A DNA stretch of 19,997 nt from NCBI GenBank assembly GCA_036003705.1, contig DASYSE010000054.1, forward strand, positions 1 to 19,997, given 5' to 3'. This DNA comes from CALGFH01 sp036003705 (GTDB taxonomy: Bacteria > Actinomycetota > CALGFH01). Made by a program: the position numbers and the translations under genes. Below are positions 14,683 through 19,997 of the stretch, in pieces (positions within the stretch are counted from its first letter, which is position 1; the number at the start of each line of letters is the position of its first letter). The notes beneath the pieces were generated by a model, which searched no databases, was not told the DNA's origin, and saw only the letters and a program-made list of their open reading frames with translations.

Positions 14683-15864
14683 ATGGAGCTGCGCACGGTC
14701 GACCAGGCCGACGTCGCCGGCAAGCGGGTCCTGATCCGCAACGACTTCAACGTGCCCCTGGAGGACGGGCAGGTCACCGACGACCTGCGCGTCCGGGCCG
14801 CCGTCCCCACCCTGACGTGGCTGCTGGACCGGGGGGCGAGGGTGCTCTGCTGCTCCCACCTGGGCCGCCCCAAGGGCACGCGCGACCCGAAGTACTCGCT
14901 GGAGCCGGTGTGGCCGGTGCTGGCCGAGCACCTGGGGCGCCCGGTCGCGTTCGTCGACGACGTCGCCGGCGGCCAGGCCCGCCAGGCCGCCGAGGCACTG
15001 GGCGACGGCGAGGTGCTGCTGCTCCAGAACCTCCGCTACGAGCCCGGCGAGGAGAAGAACGACCCGCACCTGGCCGACCAGCTGGCCTCCCTGGCCGAGG
15101 TCTACGTCGACGACGCCTTCGGGGCCGCCCACCGGGCCCACGCCTCGGTCGTCGGGGTGGCCGAGCGGCTGCCCGCCTACGCCGGCTTCCTGCTCGCTGG
15201 TGAGGTCAAGGAGCTGTCGCGGCTGCTGGAGCACCCCGACCGGCCGTTCGTGGCCGTCCTGGGCGGCAGCAAGGTCTCCGACAAGCTGGCGGTGCTCGAC
15301 AACCTCCTCGGCCGGGTCGACAGCCTGGTCGTGGGCGGCGGCATGTGCTTCACCTTCCTGGCCGCCCAGGGCCACGAGATCGGCGACTCCTTGTTCGAGC
15401 CCGACCAGGTCGACGCCACCAGGCAGCTGCTGGAGGAGGCCAAGCGCCAGGGCAAGCCGGTGCTGCTCCCCACCGACGTGGTCGTGGCCCGCGAGGTCAG
15501 CGAGGACGCCGAGCACCGCACCGTGGAGGCCGGCGGGATCGAGCCGGGCTGGAAGGGCCTGGACATCGGCCCGGAGACCGCCAGGGTGTTCGCTGGCGCT
15601 GTCGGCGACGCCCGCACGGTGTTCTGGAACGGGCCCATGGGCGTGTTCGAGCTGGCCCCGTTCGCCGCCGGCACCAAGGCGGTCGCCGAGGCGGTCGCCA
15701 CCGCCGACGGCTACACCGTGGTCGGCGGCGGCGACTCGGCCGCCGCCCTGGCCGAGCTCGGCCTGGCCGACCGGGTCGACCACCTGTCCACCGGCGGCGG
15801 CGCCAGCCTCGAGCTGCTCGAGGGCAAGACCCTGCCCGGCGTCGCCGCCATCCCGTCCGCCTGA
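14683..15864 (+). CDS. pgk: Phosphoglycerate kinase
   Basis: This 393-residue two-domain kinase transfers phosphate from 1,3-bisphosphoglycerate to ADP. Substrate-side motifs are RNDFNVPL (D21, N23), SHLGRPKG and DDAFGAAHRAHAS. The nucleotide domain has LGGSKVSDKL, WNGPMGVFE and VVGGGDSAAAL (D351), then LSTGGGASLELLEGK near the C-terminus. The length is typical. It starts 4 nt after gap with no obvious RBS of its own, so translation is probably coupled to gap. The stop overlaps the AAGGAG ribosome-binding site of tpiA. Confidence 0.98.
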   Translation: MELRTVDQADVAGKRVLIRNDFNVPLEDGQVTDDLRVRAAVPTLTWLLDRGARVLCCSHLGRPKGTRDPKYSLEPVWPVLAEHLGRPVAFVDDVAGGQARQAAEALGDGEVLLLQNLRYEPGEEKNDPHLADQLASLAEVYVDDAFGAAHRAHASVVGVAERLPAYAGFLLAGEVKELSRLLEHPDRPFVAVLGGSKVSDKLAVLDNLLGRVDSLVVGGGMCFTFLAAQGHEIGDSLFEPDQVDATRQLLEEAKRQGKPVLLPTDVVVAREVSEDAEHRTVEAGGIEPGWKGLDIGPETARVFAGAVGDARTVFWNGPMGVFELAPFAAGTKAVAEAVATADGYTVVGGGDSAAALAELGLADRVDHLSTGGGASLELLEGKTLPGVAAIPSA

Positions 15865-15877
15865 AGGAGCTTCCGCC

Positions 15878-16660
15878 GTGGCCCGCCGCCCCCTGATCGC
15901 CGGCAACTGGAAGATGAACAAGAACCACCTGGAGGGCGTCCAGCTCGCCCAGAAGCTGGCCTGGGCCCTGACCAGTGAGGACACCGACGCCGTCGAGGTG
16001 GCCGTCTGCCCGCCGTTCACCGCCCTGCGCAGCGTCGGCACCCTGATCGACGGCGACAAGCTGCCGATCGCGCTGGGCGCCCAGGACTGCCATCCCGAGC
16101 CGCAGGGCGCGTTCACCGGCGAGATCTCGGCGCCGATGCTGGCCAAGCTCGGCGTCCAGTACGTGATCGTCGGCCACTCCGAGCGCCGCCAGTACTTCCA
16201 GGAGTCCGACGAGCTGGTCAACCGCAAGGCCAAGGCCGTCCTGGCCGCCGGCATGCGCCCGATCGTGTGCGTCGGCGAGGTCCTGGAGGAGCGCGAGGCC
16301 GGTCGCACCGCCGAGGTCGTCGAGGGCCAGGTCCGCGGCTCCCTGGCCGGCCTGCCCGGCGACCAGGTCGCCGGCCTGGTGGTCGCCTACGAGCCGGTCT
16401 GGGCGATCGGCACCGGTCGCGCGGCCACCGCCGACGACGCCCAGGAGACGATCGCGGCCATTCGGATGACCCTGGCCGACCTGGCGGGCCGCAGCGCCGC
16501 CGACGAGGTCCGCATCCAGTACGGCGGCAGCGTCAAGTCGAGCAACGCCGAGGAGCTGGCCGCCAAGCCCGACGTCGACGGCGCCCTGGTCGGCGGGGCC
16601 AGCCTCGACGCCGACGAGTTCGCCCTGATCGTCAAGGGCTCGGCCCGGCGCGCCCGCTGA
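15878..16660 (+). CDS. tpiA: Triosephosphate isomerase
   Basis: This is a 260-residue TIM-barrel enzyme interconverting dihydroxyacetone phosphate and glyceraldehyde-3-phosphate. Catalytic residues are K12 (AGNWKMN), H100 (VIVGHSERR) and E172 (AYEPVWAIGTG). The phosphate-binding motifs IQYGGSVKSSN and GALVGGASL are present. The start is GTG 15878, with AAGGAG (15864-15869) 8 nt upstream. An open frame extending far upstream (to 15200) is a shadow within pgk. The TGA stop forms part of an extended -10 motif for secG. Confidence 0.98.
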   Translation: MARRPLIAGNWKMNKNHLEGVQLAQKLAWALTSEDTDAVEVAVCPPFTALRSVGTLIDGDKLPIALGAQDCHPEPQGAFTGEISAPMLAKLGVQYVIVGHSERRQYFQESDELVNRKAKAVLAAGMRPIVCVGEVLEEREAGRTAEVVEGQVRGSLAGLPGDQVAGLVVAYEPVWAIGTGRAATADDAQETIAAIRMTLADLAGRSAADEVRIQYGGSVKSSNAEELAAKPDVDGALVGGASLDADEFALIVKGSARRAR

Positions 16661-16666
16661 TACACT
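16658..16666 (+). promoter_or_regulatory. Extended -10 promoter element for secG
   Basis: TGATACACT has the TGn-TANNNT extended -10 form and overlaps the tpiA stop codon. Transcription would start near 16673 and leave a 34-nt leader with AAGGA before secG. Confidence 0.4.
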
Positions 16667-16706
16667 CGCCCGGTCCAGCTCGACCTTCGCGTCCAAGGAC
16701 TGTCCG

Positions 16707-16937
16707 ATGACCCCGCTGCTGATCGTCGTCCACGTGATCGCCTCGCTCACCCTCTGCCTGTTCATCCTGCTCCACGCCGGGCGCGGTGGTGGCCTCTCCG
16801 ACATGTTCGGCGGCGGCATGAGCTCCTCCCTCGGCGGCTCCACCGTGGTCGAGCGCAACCTCGACCGCCTCACCGTCGGCGCCGCCACCGTCTTCGGCGT
16901 CACCAGCGTGTTCCTCGCCCTCCTCCTCCAGCCCTAG
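16707..16937 (+). CDS. secG: Preprotein translocase subunit SecG
   Basis: This 76-residue membrane protein of the SecYEG channel has two hydrophobic helices (about residues 3-22 and 55-74). They are separated by the Gly/Ser-rich loop GRGGGLSDMFGGGMSSSLGG, which is the SecG signature. ATG 16707 is preceded by AAGGA at a suitable distance. The position after tpiA is the standard actinobacterial arrangement. Confidence 0.96.
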   Translation: MTPLLIVVHVIASLTLCLFILLHAGRGGGLSDMFGGGMSSSLGGSTVVERNLDRLTVGAATVFGVTSVFLALLLQP

Positions 16938-17164
16938 AACCGCGGTCATGTCTCCGGCGCCGTCTGCAGCGCCAGACTGTCCGTGCGGCCCCGGATCGTG
17001 CCCACCGCCAACGGCGGCCACGCCCCTCGAACCCGGCGACCTGGCCGGTGCGCTGGAACAGCGGTCATGCATCCGGGGCCGCAGGCAGCGCCGAACCATC
17101 CGTGCGGCCCTCGAGCTTGCGCGCCGGCCCCACAGCCCCCGCAGACCCGGATACCTGGCCGGTG
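16937..17164. repeat. Imperfect tandem duplication, period 119 bp, between secG and the SBP gene
   Basis: Unit A starts at 16937 and unit B at 17056. Shared blocks keep an exact 119-nt offset: GCGGTCATG (16942/17061) and CCGTGCGGCCC (16981/17100). ACCTGGCCGGTG (17039/17153) is offset 114, showing a 5-bp length difference. The copies have diverged considerably in between. Because 119 is not a multiple of three, the units are read in different frames, so protein-level selection is unlikely. Confidence 0.7.
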
Positions 17165-18852
17165 TTCCAGGTGCGCTGCCCCACCGCCGCGGCCCGGCGC
17201 CCCGGTCGCCGGTCGCGTGGTCTCGCCGGCGGCCGGCCCGGCTCCTGGTGGTCGTCGTCGGGCTGGCCCTCGCCGGGTGCACCGGCGGCGGGTCGGGGGC
17301 CTCCGGCTCCGCTGACCGCTCCCCGGGTGGGGGAGCGGCGCCCCGGGGGCGGGTCGGCGGGACCCTCGCCATCGCCCTGCTCGACCCGGGCCCGCTCGAC
17401 CCGGCCCGGGCCGACGGCCTCCAGGACGAGATCGTCCTCGGCAACCTGTTCGACGGCCTGACCGCCCTCGACCCCTCCGGCGCCGTCCGTCCGGCGGTGG
17501 CCGCCTCCTGGACCGCCGACCCGGCCCTGCGCCGCTGGGAGTTCCGTCTCCGTCCCGAGGCCCGCTGGTCCGACGGCTCCCAGGTCTCGGCTGCCGACTT
17601 CGTGTTCGCCTGGCACCGGCTGGCCGACCCGAAGGCCAAGCCCCGCCCGTCGCCGGCCCGCACCCTGCTGTCGGAGGTCACCGGCTACCGGGCCTACAGC
17701 ACCGGCAAGGCCCGCTCGATCACCGGCCTGGACGCCCCCGACCCGGAAACCCTCCGGGTCGCTCTCGATCACCCGTTCGCCGACCTCCCCGCCGTGGTGG
17801 CCACCCTCCCCCTGTCCCCGCTGCCCGAAGCCCTGGCCGCCGACGACCCGACCGCCTACCTGACCAGGCCGATCGGCAACGGCCCCTTCCGCCTCGCCAC
17901 CCCGGCCCACCCCCTGACCCTGGAGCGCAACCCGGCCTACTGGTCCAGCCCCGCCCTGCTCGACCGGGTCCGCGTCCACACCGTCCCCGACGAGCAGACC
18001 GCCTGGCTGGAGCTGCAGTACGGCAAGGTCGCGTTCGCCCCCGTCCCTCCCGACCAGCTGGCCGCCGCCCGCACCGTCTACGGCCCCTCCCCGGACGGCC
18101 GCACCCGCCCCGGCCTCCTCCAAGCCCCCAGCCTCACCAGCTGGCAGCTCGCCTTCAACCTGAAGTCCAGACCAGCTCGCGACCCTCGCTGGCGCCAGGC
18201 CTTCTCCCTCGCCATCAACCGCCAGCGCCTGGCCGCCACCCTGGCCGCCGCGCCCGCGGCCCGCCTGGTTCCCCCCGGCACCCCAGGCTTCGAGCCCGCC
18301 GGGTCTGGCGCCGGCGGCGGGTCGGGGCCCGCCCCATCCTGCCCGGCGTGCGGGCACAACCCGGCCAAGGCCCGATCCCTGTTCGCCTCGGCCAAGGCCG
18401 GCAGCGCCCCGATCACCCTGACGGTCCCCCCAGACGGCCAGGGGCGCCGCATCGCCGGCCTGATCGAGGACGACCTCGCCGCCGCCGGTGTCAAGCTCAC
18501 CCTCGCCTCCACCCCAACCCCCAAGACCCAGGCCACCCTGGTGCGCCAGATCGCCCGCTACCCAAGGCCAGACGCCTCCCTCACCGCCCAGTTCGCCACC
18601 CACGGCACCGCCAACCTCGCCGGGTACAGCAACCCCCCCGTCGACCGCCTCCTCGACCAGGCCCGCGCCACCCCCGACGACCCCACCCGCACGACGCGTT
18701 ACCGCCAGGCAGAAGCCGCCATCCTCGCCGACCTCCCCGTCGCCCCCCTCCTGACCGCCAACCACGCCGCCGTCCTCACCTCCGCCATCCGGGGCTTCGA
18801 CCTCCCCCCCTGGGGCACCCTCGACCTGGCCGCCGTCAGCCTCCCCGCCTGA
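16948..18852 (+). CDS. Family 5 extracellular solute-binding lipoprotein (peptide/oligopeptide type), start uncertain
   Basis: This is the substrate-binding component of an ABC importer, SBP family 5 (peptide, nickel or related ligands). From ATG 16948 it has 634 residues, but the first roughly 90 are encoded by the 119-bp tandem duplication and look non-functional. A real lipoprotein signal follows: RRRPARLLVVVVGLALAGC, with lipobox Cys at codon 111. No ATG, GTG or TTG lies between 16948 and that signal. The true start could be a rare codon such as CTG 17176, or GTG 17248, which would leave too short a signal. The domain runs about 125-625 with GNLFDGLTALDP, the WEFRLRPEARWSDGS motif, ADFVFAWHRL and NGPFRL. 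No permease or ATPase genes are next to it, so its transporter partner is unknown. Confidence 0.85.
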   Translation: MSPAPSAAPDCPCGPGSCPPPTAATPLEPGDLAGALEQRSCIRGRRQRRTIRAALELARRPHSPRRPGYLAGVPGALPHRRGPAPRSPVAWSRRRPARLLVVVVGLALAGCTGGGSGASGSADRSPGGGAAPRGRVGGTLAIALLDPGPLDPARADGLQDEIVLGNLFDGLTALDPSGAVRPAVAASWTADPALRRWEFRLRPEARWSDGSQVSAADFVFAWHRLADPKAKPRPSPARTLLSEVTGYRAYSTGKARSITGLDAPDPETLRVALDHPFADLPAVVATLPLSPLPEALAADDPTAYLTRPIGNGPFRLATPAHPLTLERNPAYWSSPALLDRVRVHTVPDEQTAWLELQYGKVAFAPVPPDQLAAARTVYGPSPDGRTRPGLLQAPSLTSWQLAFNLKSRPARDPRWRQAFSLAINRQRLAATLAAAPAARLVPPGTPGFEPAGSGAGGGSGPAPSCPACGHNPAKARSLFASAKAGSAPITLTVPPDGQGRRIAGLIEDDLAAAGVKLTLASTPTPKTQATLVRQIARYPRPDASLTAQFATHGTANLAGYSNPPVDRLLDQARATPDDPTRTTRYRQAEAAILADLPVAPLLTANHAAVLTSAIRGFDLPPWGTLDLAAVSLPA

Positions 18853-18872
18853 CCTCGACGGCGTACGCGCTT

Positions 18873-18881
18873 TGCTACAAT
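18873..18881 (+). promoter_or_regulatory. Extended -10 promoter (TGCTACAAT) for tRNA-Leu
   Basis: TACAAT at 18876-18881 has a TGn extension and lies 23 nt before the tRNA. CTCGAC (18854-18859) is a weak -35 candidate at a 16-nt spacing. Confidence 0.5.
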
Positions 18882-18904
18882 CCGGCCGCACCGCGATGCA
18901 CCAC

Positions 18905-18989
18905 GTCGGAGTGGCGGAATAGGCAGACGCGCTAGGTTGAGGGCCTAGTGCCCTCATAGGGCGTGGGGGTTCAAGTCCCCCCTCCGACA
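18905..18989 (+). tRNA. tRNA-Leu(GAG), integration target
   Basis: The acceptor stem GTCGGAG (18905-18911) pairs with CTCCGAC (18982-18988), followed by discriminator A 18989. The anticodon stem CTAGG/CCTAG encloses loop TTGAGGG, giving anticodon GAG (18939-18941), which reads CUC. A long class II variable arm GCCCT-CAT-AGGGC and T-arm GGGGG-TTCAAGT-CCCCC are intact. CCA is not encoded. The 3' part (18954-18989) doubles as the antisense end of the integrase reading frame. Confidence 0.95.
18954..18989. other. Inferred attachment-site core of an integrated element (att within tRNA 3' end)
   Basis: The integrase frame runs antisense into the tRNA and ends inside its variable arm. Elements that use tRNA 3' ends rebuild the tRNA with an identical att core, and the element continues to the right. 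The matching second copy is outside the window, so the core boundaries are only inferred. Confidence 0.5.
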
Positions 18990-19997
18990 CCCCTCCTGAG
19001 CAGGACTTCTGCGCTTCACCTCCTTATTTAATGTCCAGTCGGCCAGCGGGTCATTTGTTAGCGGTTTGTTAGCGGACAGCTCGGCGGTTGGCTCGGCATC
19101 CCCCAGGATCAGGCGGGCGACCGCCTCGGCGGCCTGCTCGTCCAGGCCTGGGATGACGTGGCTGTGGGTGTCCATCGTGATCGCGATCGTGGCGTGCCCG
19201 AGGCGTTGGCTGATCACCTTGGGAGGGACGCCCGCCGCCAGCGCGGCGGTGGCGTAGCTGTGCCGGACATCGTGCAGTCGGATCCTCGGCAGCCCGGCCA
19301 AGCGGGTGTGCTGCACGAACCAGGCGGAGATCCGCTGCGGATGGATCGGCGAGCCGTCGGGCATGGTGCAGACGAGCCCGGAGTCCTGATAGCCCGGGCC
19401 CACGATCGCCTTCTCCTCGGCCTGACGGGCTTGGTGGGCGTTGAGCGCGGCGAGCGTCACCGGATCAAGCGCCAGCGACCGGCGGCCCTTGGGCGTCTTG
19501 GCGTCGGACTCGACGACAGCGTAGTCGACCACCACCCGCGGGCGGCGGGGCGAGACCCGGCCGGCGTCAAGATCAACGTCGACCCAACGCAGCCCGGCGA
19601 GCTCGGCCCGGCGTAACCCGGTCGTGGCCACAAGCAGCCAGGCGGCGTAAAGGCGGTCGTCACGCACGTGATGGAGGAACGCGCGGAGTTGCTGGGGCGT
19701 CCAGACCTGCCGTTCGGCCGGTAGGCCCTTCGGCGGGTCAACCGCGTCGGCGACGTTGCGAGCGACATAACCCCAGCGCATGGCGTCCTTGAGGGCGCGA
19801 TGGAGGATCGCGTGGACGTTCTGGACGGTCTTGGGCGCCATCCCATGGCCGTCCCTGAGCCGGCCGCCGACGAGGAGCGCCTGATAGAAGGCGTTGAGCT
19901 GGGCAGGGGAGAGCTGCTGGAGCGGGATCGGACCGAGTGCCGGGAGCACGCAGGTGCGGATATGGGTGCGGTAGTTCGAGAGGGTCGACGGCCGGAG
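18954..19997 (-). CDS. int: Tyrosine-recombinase integrase, 5'-truncated by window edge; catalytic Tyr replaced by His
   Basis: This is the phage/ICE-type site-specific recombinase of an element integrated at tRNA-Leu. The frame is open to the right edge (RPSTLSNYRTHIRT reads on upstream of GTG 19949), so the N-terminal arm-binding domain is missing. The 347 visible residues hold the SAM-like core-binding domain and the catalytic domain. Arg I is in TTGLRRAEL (19611-19613) and Lys in KTPKGRR. H-x-x-R is LHDVRHSY (His 19272-19274, Arg 19263-19265) and the third His is LGHAT (19194-19196). The expected nucleophile DTYSHV reads DTHSHV (codon at complement of 19164-19166), a TAC to CAC change. 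The last roughly 12 residues (CRRGDLNPHAL) are antisense tRNA sequence. Activity is doubtful unless the Tyr is supplied otherwise. Confidence 0.93.
   Translation of the reverse strand, partial: LRPSTLSNYRTHIRTCVLPALGPIPLQQLSPAQLNAFYQALLVGGRLRDGHGMAPKTVQNVHAILHRALKDAMRWGYVARNVADAVDPPKGLPAERQVWTPQQLRAFLHHVRDDRLYAAWLLVATTGLRRAELAGLRWVDVDLDAGRVSPRRPRVVVDYAVVESDAKTPKGRRSLALDPVTLAALNAHQARQAEEKAIVGPGYQDSGLVCTMPDGSPIHPQRISAWFVQHTRLAGLPRIRLHDVRHSYATAALAAGVPPKVISQRLGHATIAITMDTHSHVIPGLDEQAAEAVARLILGDAEPTAELSANKPLTNDPLADWTLNKEVKRRSPAQEGCRRGDLNPHAL
19054..19075. repeat. Tandem 11-bp direct repeat near the att core
   Basis: TTTGTTAGCGG occurs twice head to tail (19054-19064, 19065-19075), 65 nt from the tRNA end, within the integrase C-terminal coding region. 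It lies in a locally AT-richer segment (TTATTTAATG at 19024-19033). It could be an arm-type binding site for the integrase or an accessory factor. The 11-nt period means it is not a codon repeat. Confidence 0.5.

Noticed and set aside
12624..14879. 751-codon minus-strand frame across whiA and gap
   Set aside because: It crosses two certain plus-strand genes and has no motif; shadow frame.
18264..18296. Possible fourth, inverted copy of the palindromic repeat in the SBP gene (GGTTCCCCCCGGCACCCCAG)
   Set aside because: It lacks the paired G/C blocks of the repeat and reads as normal coding sequence (LVPPGTPGFEP).
17065..18990. 641-codon minus-strand frame opposite the solute-binding protein and entering the tRNA
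   Set aside because: Gly-rich shadow. The plus-strand SBP has clear family motifs and a lipobox.
1..19997. CRISPR array, transposase/insertion sequence, toxin-antitoxin or restriction genes
   Set aside because: No regularly spaced repeats, transposase motifs, IS ends or defence-gene motifs were found. The only mobile-element gene seen is the edge integrase.

Overview
The window is very GC-rich, has strong G/C third-position bias, and carries actinobacterial gene neighbourhoods. These include uvrC-rapZ-yvcK-whiA followed by gap-pgk-tpiA-secG, and an MBL-fold hydrolase gene divergent from uvrA. GTG starts, GTGA/ATGA stop-start overlaps and a probable leaderless gene are common. It most likely comes from a deep-branching Actinomycetota chromosome; the sequence alone does not settle the class.

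Layout, left to right. (1) The 3' part of uvrB (1-1857), then a MecA_N-type penicillin-binding protein (1951-3840). (2) A convergent hairpin terminator, then a minus-strand two-gene operon: an MBL-fold hydrolase (4325-4981) translationally coupled to a small lipoprotein (3921-4328). (3) A divergent control region and uvrA (about 5086-8019), whose best start is a CTG. (4) A gene-poor scar (8020-8874) holding minus-strand remnants of a TPR gene and a nickel/cobalt-transporter-like gene that still share a GTGA junction. (5) An apparently leaderless uvrC (8875-10857), coupled by overlaps to rapZ and yvcK, then whiA. (6) The glycolytic block gap-pgk-tpiA, then secG. (7) A family-5 solute-binding lipoprotein whose 5' end lies in a 119-bp imperfect tandem duplication. 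(8) tRNA-Leu(GAG), with a tyrosine-recombinase gene reading antisense into its 3' half. This is the edge of an integrated element that extends beyond the right end.

Together the genes supply nucleotide excision repair (UvrA, UvrB, UvrC in about 11 kb), envelope growth (PBP), central-carbon and regulatory functions (RapZ, YvcK, WhiA, lower glycolysis) and protein export (SecG).

The most unusual signals are as follows. A G/C-rich palindromic repeat occurs three times: after uvrB, inside the uvrC coding sequence, and at the whiA start, where it appears to supply the ribosome-binding site and create a 14-codon leader ORF. The integrase has His where the catalytic Tyr is expected. The TPR/NicO operon is a decayed scar. 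The uvrA control region combines inverted repeats with a damage-promoter-like element. I found no CRISPR array, defence system or clearly novel multi-gene system.
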